From Arabidopsis thaliana (Eukaryota > Streptophyta > Magnoliopsida > Brassicales > Brassicaceae), in contig NC_003071.7 in the NCBI RefSeq assembly GCF_000001735.4, forward strand, positions 9,479,151-9,543,150: a stretch of 64,000 bases of DNA. Reading direction: 5' to 3'. The notes under the pieces are model-generated. The model made no database searches. It was given only the letters and a program-made list of their open reading frames with translations, and was not told where the DNA came from. Position 1 is the first letter of the stretch. Each line of letters begins with the position of its first letter. The translations under genes and the position numbers were made by a program. Below, piece by piece: positions 23,292-36,218 of this stretch.

Positions 23292-23311
23292 TAGCCCATT
23301 AGCTTAGTTGG
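23292..23311 (+). pseudogene. tRNA-Ile 5'-half relic
   Basis: The phrase AGCCCATTAGCTTAGTTGG matches the first 19 bases of the tRNA-Ile gene at 16 positions. It lies 90 bp downstream of that gene in the same orientation. The rest of a cloverleaf cannot be folded after it. It looks like a partial duplicate that lost its 3' half, or the head of a tRNA-derived retroposon. Confidence 0.5.
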
Positions 23312-23914
23312 CCGCATGATGAGAACATAACCACCGGTTAACCGGAGTAAACCGTCATTAGTTAGGTTGAAGATAGAATTTAGTTTGTGCTATCTTTGCT
23401 AAAAAGTTCATGAACCCTAACCTAATTAGTTGGCATTTTAAGAAGTCAACTAGTTTCGATAAAGTTTATGAACATAGCAAATGATATTTATATATGGTTA
23501 TTTCATCTTGGTTGTGATTACTGTAAATGTCTACTAAGTAGAATGTGTTAATTCCTTATAATTGTTGACAAGAAATATGTAGAAAATTTTGTCAAAATTA
23601 TTGCGATGTTGTGTAGATTAAGTGGCCACTACATCACCACAATCCTTTAAATTATTAGATAAAAAGTTCAAAAATAAGTCAAATAACCATGTTTACGAAA
23701 AGTTTGGAGGAGAATAGGAAAAATGTAAATATATTTATTTTAGCCTCAAACAATTCTTCTCTATTTCAATAGACGAATGAATCCTCAATTTTGCATTAAC
23801 TAAACCATTTTAGTTTCTTCATTCGTCAATAATATCCTCAAGTGTGTAATCATGTTAATGCTCGTCTAATATACCGGTAACTCAAACCGGCCTCATTTTA
23901 ACCTACCTCACCAA
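23312..23914. other. Intergenic, AT-rich
   Basis: Nothing recognisable. The sequence is ordinary spacer before the PPR-like relic. Confidence 0.5.
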
Positions 23915-24230
23915 ATTTGTAGAGGTAGCATAATACACGGGCCAAGTTGAATATCCAAGTTGATATTTATGCTTATAATGCATCATTTATGAATTGCCAA
24001 TTGTCAAATGCCAAGCATGCTTTTGTGGGAAGGCTTATGAATTGTTTACAATGATACAAGATGCAAATGTAAAACCAAATATCATCAGGATATATTAATA
24101 CAAGAGTCTATGGACTTGTTTCAGAGGATGAAAAATATAAAAACAAAAAGGTGTTCAACAAAAATAGGTCAAGCTTTGGGTTGTATCCAAGTTTATGTAT
24201 TAGTGATCCGAGCAAGAGAACCTATCAATG
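23915..24230 (+). pseudogene. PPR-protein pseudogene fragment
   Basis: Frames here read pieces typical of a pentatricopeptide repeat: AYELFTMIQDANVKPNIIR near 24030-24090, then KKGVQ-type lysine-rich pieces. Stops interrupt the frame on both sides, so no protein of useful length can be made. It probably matches the annotated pseudogene At2g22380. The chromosome 4 duplicate of this block carries a PPR gene next to CYP79B2, so this may be its decayed counterpart. Confidence 0.5.
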
Positions 24231-24420
24231 CGATACACGTGTAGCAATCATTAATCAAATCCACGTATGACGACTTTGACTACCATACACTCTAGTACTC
24301 TCTACCGTAGAGGATTACATTTTAACCCTACGATTAGTTTAATCTCTCAGTCCACCGGAGAGTGTAAAAACAGCGAGAAAATCGACGTCGTTCGATCGCC
24401 GACTGCGAGCGAAGAAGAAG

Positions 24421-25407
24421 ATGGCTGAAGAAGAGGTTGACTACGTATTCAAGGTTGTTTTGAACGGAGATTCAGCGGTTGGGAAGTCACAGCTACGAGC
24501 TCGGTTCACAAGAGACGAATTCAGTATGGATTCCAAAGCCACAATTCGGTGTCGATTTCAATACTCGAACGCTCGTTATTGACGATAAGAACATCAAAGC
24601 TCAGATCTGGGACATCGCAGGCCAGAAACGGTACTATATCCTTCTCCGATCTTAGTTCTATCTTCTCTGATTTAACAATGGATAAAATATTGCTTCGAAC
24701 TCGATGATGTTACAGTGTTGCTGTTCAATTTCGATTTTGATCTTCGTGTGTACCTGAGAGTGACCTCATTTTGACTAGAGAGTAATCGACTCTTTTAGAA
24801 GTTGGACCATTAGTGTTGGAATTGTTCGATTTTGTTCTTCGGCAACATTGTAATGTGTTGTTATAGCATTCTCCTGAAGAATCAAATTATGTAGTGATGA
24901 TCACATTCACATCCAAGTGGCTAATCATTGTGCATGGCATGTTTTCTCCATTGTACATAGCAATGTGGTTGGTTTGATTAGTGACATTCTTGTTCTTTTG
25001 CTGTGAGTAGACACAGAGCTATTACATAAGCCTACTACAAAGGTGCTGTTGGTGCAATGTTAGTTTACGATATGACAATACGTGAAAGCTTTGAGCACAT
25101 TCCTCAGTGGTTGGAAGAACTACGAGTGCACGCGGATAAGAACATTGTCATCATCTTGATTGGTAACAAGACGGATTTAGAGAACCAGAGATCGGTTCCT
25201 GTGGAAGATGCCAAGGAATTTGCAGAGAAGGAAGGGCTTTTTTTCCTTGAGACTTCAGCACTAAACTCCACAAATGTCGAGAACTCTTTCAACACTCTCT
25301 TGACTGAGATCTTCAACAAGGTGAACAAGAAGAATCTCGCTAAGACCACCGTGTCTTGCAGCTCACAAGTCAGTCTTCTAAGACCACCGTGTGTTGCAGC
25401 TCAATAA
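24421..25407 (+). pseudogene. RABA4E: Rab GTPase RABA4E, decayed
   Basis: The region encodes a RAB11/RABA-type small GTPase, a family acting in post-Golgi and tip-growth trafficking. Exon 1 starts at 24421 ([14 protein letters not shown]) with the P-loop GDSAVGKS. Exon 2 (about 25010-25407) carries NKTD (nucleotide base) and ETSAL. The gene looks non-functional. There is an extra base at about 24546, after ACAATT, that shifts the frame. The switch II DTAGQE has become DIAGQK. The acceptor of the second exon is not well formed, and a TAA at 25027-25029 replaces the serine of ITSAYY. The C-terminus lacks a double-cysteine prenylation motif and is altered by a 38-39 bp tandem duplication. A protein could still start at the ATG at 25057, but it would lack the P-loop. 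RABA4B on chromosome 4 is the intact duplicate. Confidence 0.85.
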
Positions 25408-25418
25408 GTCAGTCTTCT
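25342..25418 (+). repeat. 38/39-bp tandem duplication in RABA4E
   Basis: The unit beginning AAGACCACCGTGTCTTGCAG (25342-25379) recurs with three differences at 25380-25418. The first copy is coding (KTTVSCSS); the second carries the end of the frame (RPPCVAAQ). This rearranges the region that normally carries the C-terminal cysteines needed for prenylation. Confidence 0.9.
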
Positions 25419-25672
25419 CGATTTGGTCCATTACAGTTTAGAATAAAATAAACCATTTCATATACTTCAAAAATATTGTTTTGATTTGGTTTTTAGATAG
25501 TGAGTTTTGTGTAGTGTACGTTGATTTTTAGAACAAAATCTTTCATTTTTTTTATGTCGTTCCAACAAAAGTCATCATGATTATGCTTATATGAAAAATA
25601 ATTTGGAGGTAGTAAGGGAATAGTCAAACCACAACAAAGGAGTACAATTTGAAGTTATGAAGAAGGGAGGGC

Positions 25673-28600
25673 TTAAGTCTCCATAGCTAGTGGACCGTCC
25701 GAATCGCCGTTGCTTCCATTTACCGAACCACCTTCTGTTTTTGGTGTTTTCTCGGCAAATCTCTCTAGCAGCTCCTGGCAATCTGCGACAGTGGCCATAA
25801 CAGCCAAACTAGCCTTCCCTCTCCAGCAACTGATGGCAATTGTTGATGCATCCGCTTTCACCGGTACTTCACCTGAAGCACCAGTAAAACCATATAAATC
25901 ACATCCTGCATGATCAAATTCAAATGTATATCTATGAAGACCAATCAATACGCACCATCGCTGAGAATCACCACGCAGCTTCCCATAACAAGGTCAGTTG
26001 CTTTCTGGGCCAACTGTGGATTGACAAAATCGTGAAACTTGATTGATTTGTCTTGCAGGAGAAGTTTGAAGTCTGCCATTGGAGTATAAAGTACTTGTTT
26101 GGTAATGTATGGAAGAATCACAGGTAGTCCCTCGGATGATATACGGAATGGGCACAGCGTGCTTGAACCTTCTTTTGCCGATTGTCTCTCCTGCGTTTCA
26201 ATTAGTTGCAAATATTCTTAAGTTTCACTTCTGGAGCTTGTGCTTAATCAACCGAAATGATAAGTGGGGAAAAGAATTTTTTACTTACAAACATTTTGAG
26301 GCCAACAGAAGCGATCTTAAGCTGCTGCCCGACTGCAAAATTCAACTGAAGAACTTCCTTAACTGATTTTGAAACATAGTAAATCCTCTTAACGCTGCTT
26401 GTGTCGGTGTTTCTTGCCACGAGATGACCATGTAATGGAAATGATTCATCTTTGATACCGTAGAATTCCTTGATGCCATTGATTACTGTTTCATCTTTCA
26501 CGAAAACAACTGGGTCAAAGCCTTTCCACTTCCCTTGCATCGGTACTTTTCTCTTGCCTCCCGCATTACTCGAATTGGCCTCTTTATCTTCCGTGATGCT
26601 TTCTCCTTCTGTGATTTTCTTCTCAGGCTCCAAGCTATCATTTTTCTCAATGTTTGAATCTGCTTCAATAACTTTCTCCACTGCACTCTCATCTGGTACA
26701 CCAGCATCCACTGTAACAACAGATTCTTTACTCGGAGACTTTTCTGTCGAGTCAGTAGACTTAGCAGTTGAGTTCCTTTTCGTATTTGGTTTCTCCTGAA
26801 ATTCTGTGAGTAAACTATTTATAAGTTCTACAGAACCATAGCTGTTAATGTAAGAATCTGAAGTTCACCAAGAAAAAAAGAAAGTTCACCTGGTAAGGGA
26901 GATTTTTTTTGAAGGACCGCAATGAAGAAGGCTCCGGTGTTCTGATCATGAGGTATTATCCTCATGCAACGTTCAAGTGGAAGATCAGAGACTTCCTCAG
27001 CTTGTTCTTCAGGAGTAGCATCCACCACAGAAATATCTGTTTCTTTGAGTCCATCCTCACAGCCATTAACATCACCATTCTCGTTCTTTTCCGTGGTTTC
27101 AGTTGAGTCCTTGAGGTATTTCCCAGAAGGAAACATGCTCACAAGAACTCCACCTCTCCGGTTTTGTGGAACATCTTTGTAAGAAGTAAACCACCCACCT
27201 TTATCACGCACCTAGATTTAACAAAGACAAGGAAAAAAAAGATGAGTAATCCCATTAGATTCTAGAGCTGAGGGTTTGTTCACTCGTTAATGAAGGTAGA
27301 AACCGACCTTCCATGCCTTAAGTCCTGGTCTTCGTATAAGTTCAGGAAGCTTATCGGAAACATCTAAAAGTTCAACAGAGTCTCCACACCTCCTTAGAAT
27401 CTGAATTTAAGCAAGAGTTATTACACGGTTAAAGCTATAACGGGTTTCTAGTGAAAGGTGAAGAAGTTATTTGAAAATTACCTCAGCAACAACAGCTTCA
27501 TCCTCCACTGGGTTCATTGAGCAGGTTGAGTATATCATCTTCCCACCAACTTTCAACAGAGATAAACCTGGACAAGACCAAACAGACATATTTACGATAG
27601 GCGGATCATTCTACAAGCAATTTCATGGAAATTAGTTGAGACATATAAGAAAGAAAAAAAGTACCTCTCATAGCAAGAATAATCTGAAGGCTATGAAGTC
27701 CATTGCCCATACCAGAGTTCCTGTACATAAACCAAAAGGAATAAGAAATTCAAGAACCAATGAAAAACAATATAATGCATTCACAACATTGCCAATAGGT
27801 AAAACATGCCAAAGGTGAAAATACCATTTGCGCCAGATATCTGGAGCCTTGCGCAGTGTACCATCACCACTGCACGGAACATCGCATAGAACACGGTCAA
27901 AGGCAAGTTGATTAATAGGCATATTTTCACTTATTCCTTTCTCAGAAGCTCGGGATTTGTTCAAACGGCAACCAGGAAACTGTTGCCCTTCATGATTTGT
28001 CACTATCAAGTTGGATGTGCACATTCTCTTTGTTTGGTGAATGAGAAGGTTAGATCTTTTAAAATCAACATCATTAGCCACCACCTGGTTATTTAGGGAA
28101 GAACAATCAAATTATCTATCTACCTAAAATCAGATTTAGAAAATAGTAGATATAAAATAGAAACACAAACCAATCCATTAGGAAGAGATCCTGGTTCTGA
28201 TGCTTCATGTATAATCTCAAGCAGCTGAAATGTTTTGGAACCCGGTGCAGCACACACTACAAAGATAATAGATTAGTCTCCATTGACCTCTTACTTTCCC
28301 AAAAAGCGGATATAGTCATGGTCGTTACTTCCTTTTGCAAAGCGGGTACTTCTTCGAGCCCTTTAGAAATTTTCTAGGTCTCAAAACAATATCAAATAAA
28401 AAATTCACTCACTGTCAAGTACGAAATGATCTGGATGTACGTCTAGGAAGAGAGGAGGTACCTGCATGATTAAATTTAACAACGGTTTATAAGTTCACTT
28501 GTAACAACAAAGAAGTACTAAAGGCGGAAGCGAGTTTGAAGGTATCTTACCATGCTAACAGCTTCCTGCCTAGTAATATTTCCAACTTCATTTTCTAACT

Positions 28601-29638
28601 TCAGAAACTCATGAAACCTGAATAGACCACAAAGAAGAACCCATCATGTGTATAGCACAACAAACACACTAGTTCCTTAACCGTTCACAGAGTCTCTATA
28701 ATTGCCTAAGTAACCTGAATAGGTCATTCTAATAATATAAAGTGACTAGAAGCATTCATATGTCAGTGAAAACGTACCTCTCAAGTGTCTGATTTTTTCT
28801 TATCTCCTTTCGAGAAAAATTAGAATGCCAAGCGAGATTCTTTGGATACCAAGGCAAGGGCTTAATAGCCTCCAATTCACCACCTTCTATGGCCTGGAAA
28901 ACAAAACCAATGAGAGATACATATATAGCTTTTAAATTACAAAAGAAACAGAGACTATAAAATACAGAATTTACCTCAGCCTGAAGTGATTTCATAAAGT
29001 CATTCTCCAAGATCGATATAATCTCATCGCAAAATTGGCCACTGCAATTCATAGAAGAGGGGGAAAGAAGCATCTGGTTAGCAATTACAATATTGAGCCA
29101 ATCCTAAGATATAAACTTTAACTCAACCATAAACCCTAAACCTCATTGAAACTACCAACAAATACCAAAGTGAAGAGAAAAGAAAAAGAACATTACTTGG
29201 AGTTAACCCTAAACGCAGCAGGTAAAGGCTTACGAAGAATCTCCATGAACAAATCCCACTCTTCAGCTTTCACTATCCCTTGTTTCTACAACACAAACAC
29301 AAGTATTAGAATCACAATAATAACTAAATGATATCCATTATCTAAATCAAAAACCCTAAACCCCCAATAACAAGTTACTGAGAGTAGACAATGAAAATAC
29401 GTAAAGACATCATAAATGAACTGTCTCAAACCAATACAGAAGCCCATGTTACCTTGTAATATTCCTCGAAGTTAGGGTTAACAGTGACAATAGGTTCCCA
29501 AGTGGGTTTTTGTTCCGGTACGGCGTTGTCGGAACCATCAACGGAAGCATCGGATTTGGGTCGTTTCCAAACATTCTCTCTGCTTTCTTTGAAATCTTTT
29601 CTCTGAGTACGACCTCTATGTCTTCCTCCTCTTCCCAT
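25673..29638 (-). CDS. TRM4B: tRNA (cytosine-5) methyltransferase TRM4B (NSUN2-like)
   Basis: TRM4B places 5-methylcytosine in tRNAs, and in some mRNAs, in the nucleus. Fifteen coding exons are readable on the minus strand: 29453-29638, 29197-29285, 28975-29041, 28778-28893, 28551-28617, 28413-28461, 28171-28256, 27825-28084, 27665-27720, 27482-27567, 27308-27400, 26890-27211, 26289-26803, 25956-26190 and 25673-25872. They join in frame to about 808 residues. Key features are a basic N-terminus, the SAM motif [11 protein letters not shown] at about 190-200, DVPCSGDG with Cys291 (motif IV) and the catalytic YSTCSMNP with Cys341 (motif VI), as in NOP2/Sun enzymes. An acidic, lysine- and glutamate-rich linker (exons 12-13) precedes a C-terminal domain. 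Exon 13 offers two AG acceptors 8 bp apart, and only the upstream one keeps frame. The start is shared, head to head, with SLO1. Confidence 0.94.
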
Positions 29639-29884
29639 TTTTCGTAGCTTCCGTCGAAGAAACCAAAAAGTTCAATATCCGCCGCCGGATTCGAAAAAAT
29701 CTCTGGGAAAAAATCTACAAGAACTGAAGAAGTGAGAGCTGTTTCTTCTCCGTTTTACTTCTCAAATTTGTTCATGGCTTTTTAATTGGGCTTTAGGGTT
29801 TTGGTTTTTGGGCCGTATAAAGCCCATTAGACTGATAATTAAGGTTCTTCTCCCGGCAAATTCGCCGATGACGCGCAACGGCCG
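29639..29884. promoter_or_regulatory. Shared divergent promoter of TRM4B and SLO1
   Basis: Only 246 bases separate the two start codons, which point away from each other. The strip must hold both leaders and both core promoters. It includes AAGCCCATTAGAC and TGGGCCG phrases at about 29810-29825, like the TCP/telo-type GGCCCA sites common in housekeeping plant promoters. No clear TATA box is seen. Confidence 0.6.
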
Positions 29885-31930
29885 ATGAACATATCGAAGG
29901 CCAAGCTTCTTCTTCTTCCTCCTCCTCTTACACCAAAACTGAATCGTTCTCTGTATTCTCATTCTCAGCGTCGTACTCGATCACTTCCTCATCACAGAGA
30001 CAAACCCATAAACTGGAACTCTACTCACAGTTTCGTTCTACACAATCCTCTACTTTCATTGCTCGAAAAATGCAAACTTTTGTTACATTTGAAGCAAATT
30101 CAAGCTCAGATGATAATAAATGGTTTGATTCTGGACCCATTTGCTTCAAGCCGGTTAATTGCTTTCTGTGCATTATCGGAATCTCGATATCTCGATTACT
30201 CTGTGAAGATTCTTAAAGGTATTGAGAACCCTAACATATTCTCTTGGAATGTAACGATTAGAGGATTCTCTGAGAGTGAGAATCCTAAAGAATCGTTTTT
30301 GCTCTATAAGCAGATGCTTAGACATGGTTGTTGTGAGTCCAGACCGGATCATTTCACTTACCCTGTTTTGTTTAAGGTTTGTGCTGATCTTAGGTTGAGT
30401 AGTTTAGGTCATATGATTCTTGGGCATGTTCTTAAGCTAAGATTGGAATTGGTTAGTCATGTGCATAATGCGTCGATTCATATGTTTGCTTCTTGTGGTG
30501 ATATGGAAAATGCGAGGAAGGTGTTCGATGAAAGTCCTGTGAGGGATTTGGTTTCTTGGAATTGTTTGATTAATGGGTATAAGAAGATTGGTGAGGCGGA
30601 GAAGGCGATATATGTATATAAGCTAATGGAATCTGAAGGAGTTAAGCCGGATGATGTGACGATGATTGGGTTGGTTTCTTCGTGTTCAATGTTGGGAGAT
30701 TTGAATCGTGGGAAAGAGTTTTATGAATACGTAAAAGAAAATGGACTGAGAATGACGATTCCTCTTGTAAATGCTTTGATGGATATGTTCTCGAAATGCG
30801 GAGATATTCACGAGGCACGAAGGATATTTGATAACTTGGAAAAGAGAACAATTGTGTCGTGGACTACAATGATTTCAGGATATGCTAGATGTGGTTTGCT
30901 TGATGTTTCAAGGAAGCTTTTTGATGATATGGAAGAAAAAGATGTTGTACTGTGGAATGCAATGATCGGTGGATCAGTCCAAGCCAAGCGTGGTCAAGAC
31001 GCTTTGGCATTGTTCCAGGAGATGCAAACAAGTAACACTAAGCCTGACGAAATCACCATGATACATTGCCTATCTGCTTGTTCTCAGCTTGGTGCTCTTG
31101 ATGTTGGCATTTGGATTCATCGTTACATCGAGAAATACAGTCTTAGTCTCAATGTTGCGCTAGGAACTTCATTGGTTGACATGTACGCCAAATGTGGTAA
31201 CATCTCAGAAGCTCTCAGTGTTTTTCACGGAATTCAAACAAGAAACTCGCTTACATACACAGCGATAATCGGAGGTTTAGCCCTTCATGGAGATGCATCC
31301 ACTGCTATATCATACTTCAACGAAATGATTGATGCAGGGATTGCCCCAGACGAGATCACTTTCATAGGACTATTATCAGCATGTTGCCATGGTGGAATGA
31401 TCCAAACAGGCCGTGATTATTTCTCTCAGATGAAGTCTAGATTCAACCTAAACCCTCAATTGAAACATTACTCTATAATGGTAGATCTGCTAGGGAGAGC
31501 CGGGCTATTAGAAGAAGCAGACAGGCTCATGGAAAGTATGCCAATGGAGGCAGATGCTGCGGTTTGGGGAGCATTATTATTCGGTTGCAGGATGCACGGT
31601 AATGTTGAGCTGGGAGAGAAAGCGGCTAAGAAACTTCTCGAACTTGATCCCAGTGATAGCGGGATCTATGTGTTGTTGGATGGCATGTATGGAGAGGCTA
31701 ATATGTGGGAAGATGCAAAGAGAGCGAGGAGGATGATGAACGAGAGAGGTGTAGAGAAGATTCCTGGTTGTAGTTCCATTGAGGTTAATGGAATTGTCTG
31801 TGAGTTCATCGTTAGGGATAAATCGAGACCGGAATCTGAGAAAATTTATGATCGCTTACATTGTCTTGGAAGGCATATGAGGAGCTCGTTGAGTGTACTA
31901 TTTTCGGAATATGAGATTACTAATAACTAA
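29885..31930 (+). CDS. SLO1: Mitochondrial PPR protein SLO1 (RNA editing)
   Basis: This intronless frame encodes 681 residues and is a PLS-class pentatricopeptide repeat protein. SLOW GROWTH 1 is a mitochondrial protein with an E motif needed to edit nad4 and nad9 transcripts. The N-terminus is S- and R-rich (LNRSLYSHSQRRTR), as in an organelle-targeting peptide. Repeats run from about residue 100, with characteristic helices such as VSWNCLINGYKKIG, VVLWNAMIGG and ALVDMYAKCGN-type phrases (LGTSLVDMYAKCGN at about 430). The end carries an E-type tail (CSSIEVNGIVCEFIV). There is no DYW catalytic triad at the C-terminus, so editing would need a partner in trans. The gene is divergent from TRM4B. 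Lack of introns is normal in this family. Confidence 0.95.
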   Translation: MNISKAKLLLLPPPLTPKLNRSLYSHSQRRTRSLPHHRDKPINWNSTHSFVLHNPLLSLLEKCKLLLHLKQIQAQMIINGLILDPFASSRLIAFCALSESRYLDYSVKILKGIENPNIFSWNVTIRGFSESENPKESFLLYKQMLRHGCCESRPDHFTYPVLFKVCADLRLSSLGHMILGHVLKLRLELVSHVHNASIHMFASCGDMENARKVFDESPVRDLVSWNCLINGYKKIGEAEKAIYVYKLMESEGVKPDDVTMIGLVSSCSMLGDLNRGKEFYEYVKENGLRMTIPLVNALMDMFSKCGDIHEARRIFDNLEKRTIVSWTTMISGYARCGLLDVSRKLFDDMEEKDVVLWNAMIGGSVQAKRGQDALALFQEMQTSNTKPDEITMIHCLSACSQLGALDVGIWIHRYIEKYSLSLNVALGTSLVDMYAKCGNISEALSVFHGIQTRNSLTYTAIIGGLALHGDASTAISYFNEMIDAGIAPDEITFIGLLSACCHGGMIQTGRDYFSQMKSRFNLNPQLKHYSIMVDLLGRAGLLEEADRLMESMPMEADAAVWGALLFGCRMHGNVELGEKAAKKLLELDPSDSGIYVLLDGMYGEANMWEDAKRARRMMNERGVEKIPGCSSIEVNGIVCEFIVRDKSRPESEKIYDRLHCLGRHMRSSLSVLFSEYEITNN

Positions 31931-34190
31931 TGGGACTGAATGAAACTGCTGAGTTTTGTATTAAGGCATCTTTGGTCTAAACTAGTATAGAAATGGGTTT
32001 GAGGGCAAAAAAAAACTCAAATGACATCTCCTGTGTATTAATTGGCCAGTTTAATAAAAACATAGTAACATTAAGAGTGTCATTTTACATTTTTCAACAT
32101 GATTTATACACTGAGTTTTTTTGATTTAACATTAACCTAAAACTAATAAATTATTTATTATTTGTTAAACAGAAACAAATATATACATAATTAAAAAAAA
32201 TTGTGTGAATATGTCAAAATGATACTCTTTATTAAACGGAAGGAATATTAAAAAACCCATATTTAATGAATTAAAATGTGGGTCAATATTTATTGATATC
32301 CTCTCTTCTTTTGGTAAGGATTGGTTTGGTGAACCTCAAATACAATGACCTCCATGTGCGTCCCATTTCCTGATTTCGAATTCTATAAATTTCTTAGGAA
32401 ACTAGATACCTTCCGAGTCCTATGTATTAATTAATTGTGACCGTTTCTCCGAAGTGTAATAAATTTGCATACGAAAATTGACAACCTCTTTTTTTGGTTC
32501 AACCAAAAATTGACAACTAAAGATGGGGACAACATAATCTCTTAAAAACGGCAACGTATCAGTACCTTTTAGAGTTTCAGAACGCAAGGTCATGATGATG
32601 ACGACTTCCGTAGTGTCAGTCACTTTTCGAGTTTCAGATAATTTCTTGTTTGATTGCTAAAAAATATGAACCAATGGCCTGAAATTGTTGCCTCCCTTTC
32701 TCACAACAATTCTCTTATCTCAAGACACCAACTCACTATAATATTTTATCCACTAAAGTGTTGTTATATAACAAAATACAAAAAATCAAAACAAAAATTG
32801 ACATCTAAATTTTAAGTAAATTATGCATAATTTAGAATTATATTGCTAATCTTTTTATCTTAATTTATTAATTTTATCCTTAAATTATTAGCCGTAGAGT
32901 AACTATAGCATTGAGCACTACGACGACACTGATCACATTAAAGTATTAAACAATAAATGAATAAAAGATGCATGCTTTTTTGTAAAAAAAAATATAGTAT
33001 GAATTATTTGGCCAACCAACGTGAATGTGAAGATAAGGTTTTGTATGCTTTTTACAAAGTCAAAAAGTGCCTTGACCATACGTTAGGTTTAAAATCAAGA
33101 GTTGAATAATTCACTCACAAATTCATCGTGACCTTTAAAAGCCTATCAATAAATGTGTGTTAGTTACACTATTTGATTATGAACATTGACCAGGATTAAT
33201 GTTTGGTTCTAGCTAGATCATTCGCATTTCATAAATAGTACAATTTTTTCATTATTGTTATCAATAGTATTAATTATAGCATTATTTCTTGTATACGTTA
33301 CATAAACAAAATTCTTGTATAAATATTTAACTAGTTGTTGAATACAATAACAAAAATCTAACTATTCATATTATACAAAAATAATCACTATTAGTATTAA
33401 TGTATCTTATTAATATGGAGTAGTAATTATTTTTGTATGTTATGAATATATATTTAGATTTTTCTTAAGATGTTTTTAATAGTAATTATTTTTCATAAGA
33501 TGTTTCTTATTAATGTATTTTTAGGATTTTCACACATCTTAAAAAACATATTAAAAGTTGATTAGAAATATATTATTCTTCTTGAAGTTTACACATCAAT
33601 AATAACTAGTAATAAATATTGCATAGAAATTTTAAAAATGACTATCTTTTCGAATCAAAAAAATTTCCTACAAAATACAATAATAAACAAAGAGAGTAGT
33701 ACTGTTCATCTAAATACTGTATAATGGATGTTTTACCAATTTTAACAATTACGTACAAAAGTTTCACACCTTTATAAAAAAAATTTGATCAATTATCCTT
33801 TTATCTTCTTTATTTTTGCCAGCTAATATACACTGCAATAATCCAAACTTAACAAACATTTAACATTACTTCAGATTCATCATTCAATAATTTCACAAAC
33901 CCATAATTTTACCAAATTACTACACTAATCCCCCATTGGCACCAATTCTATAATTAGAAAATTTATTTCTTTATTTATTTATTTATTTATTTCTATTTAT
34001 TAAAGAAATAAATTATAGAAATTGGAATGCCCACCACCACCAGAGACCACACTTGCACAAATTCCATCTATAAACACAAAAGCCTTTAGTATCATTCTCG
34101 AAAACCACCAAAAACCTCTTTATAACCCAACAAACAAAGTCTCTACTTCTTCTTCAATCACTGAAACACAACACCAAAAAAGAAAAAAGT
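31931..34190. other. Intergenic, AT-rich, with a (TTTA)n tract
   Basis: No gene supported. A short reverse-strand frame at 32420-32623 looks random. A (TTTA)n microsatellite lies at about 33961-33992, just upstream of the PRX17 leader. The leader is pyrimidine-rich from about 34130. Confidence 0.55.
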
Positions 34191-35334
<1,144 letters not shown>

Positions 35335-35928
35335 ATTATCATTAGTAAAGAGAAGAAATCTTAATTATGACTTCTAAATTGATGCAAATCTTTTTAGCTA
35401 CATGCCATGGATCTTGGTTCTCCAAAACTTTGATTTTGGTTTATGAATACTGGTCACTGCTAAAGCTACAATCTGGTCACACCAGTCTATAAAATAGTAA
35501 ACATTATCTAATCACTGAAGTTGTTGTCCCAATAAACAAATTATGGACTGGACAAGTAGCAACATTCTAATTCTGAGGTACACACAAAGAAACTTAAATG
35601 TAAATATTCCTTGTTTCAAGGTTTCAGAATTTGCACATATACAAAATCTCGAAATAATTAAGGCACATTAAAAACCGCCGGTTCACCCGGTTATAGAGTA
35701 ATCTGACCGTCCACTTTATCCGGTTTACTTTTAAACCGATTTTGTGGTCTTAGCTCATAAATGTCAAGAGTCCTTTCTTTTCTTCCCCATTGTTGAAAAT
35801 CAGGTTTACAGATTCAGTGAGAGATCAGATCGCTAAAGGTTTGTGCAATTAGGGTTCTCAGATTCTCTCTTTTGTTTAACTTTGGATTCAAATCGCTAAT
35901 GGTTTTTGATTTCGTTGTGTAGAAGAAA
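35335..35928. other. PRX17 3' region and SPC12 leader
   Basis: No gene. Just upstream of the next ORF, AAAG|GTTTGTGC at about 35838 and TGTGTAG ending at 35922 suggest a short leader intron for SPC12. Confidence 0.5.
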
Positions 35929-36207
35929 ATGGATTGGCAAGGACAGAAACTGGTGGAGCAGCTGATGCAGATCTTACTGGTGATCTCCGGCGTTGTAGCG
36001 GTGGTTGTTGGCTACACAACGGAATCGTTCAGGACGATGATGCTGATCTATGCCGGTGGTGTTGTTCTCACGACTTTGGTTACTGTACCTAATTGGCCTT
36101 TCTACAATCTTCATCCTCTCAAATGGTTAGATCCGAGCGAAGCCGAGAAGCATCCCAAACCAGAAGTTGTCAGTGTTGCTTCGAAGAAGAAATTCTCTAA
36201 GAAATAG
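35929..36207 (+). CDS. Signal peptidase complex subunit 1 (SPC12-like)
   Basis: This 92-residue frame (MDWQGQKLVEQLMQILL) encodes the small non-catalytic 12-kDa subunit of the ER signal peptidase. Two membrane segments are visible, at about residues 12-30 (LMQILLVISGVVAVVVGYT) and 36-52 (MLIYAGGVVLTTLVTVP). The N-terminal region faces the cytosol in this family, and the tail is lysine-rich (ASKKKFSKK), consistent with ER membrane topology. The family WP-motif neighbourhood (PNWPFYNLHPLKWLDP) is intact. In Arabidopsis it has a duplicate on chromosome 4. A (TC)n tract in its 3' UTR follows at about 36220-36252. Confidence 0.92.
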   Translation: MDWQGQKLVEQLMQILLVISGVVAVVVGYTTESFRTMMLIYAGGVVLTTLVTVPNWPFYNLHPLKWLDPSEAEKHPKPEVVSVASKKKFSKK

Positions 36208-36217
36208 GTCTGATTCT

Positions 36218-36218
36218 G

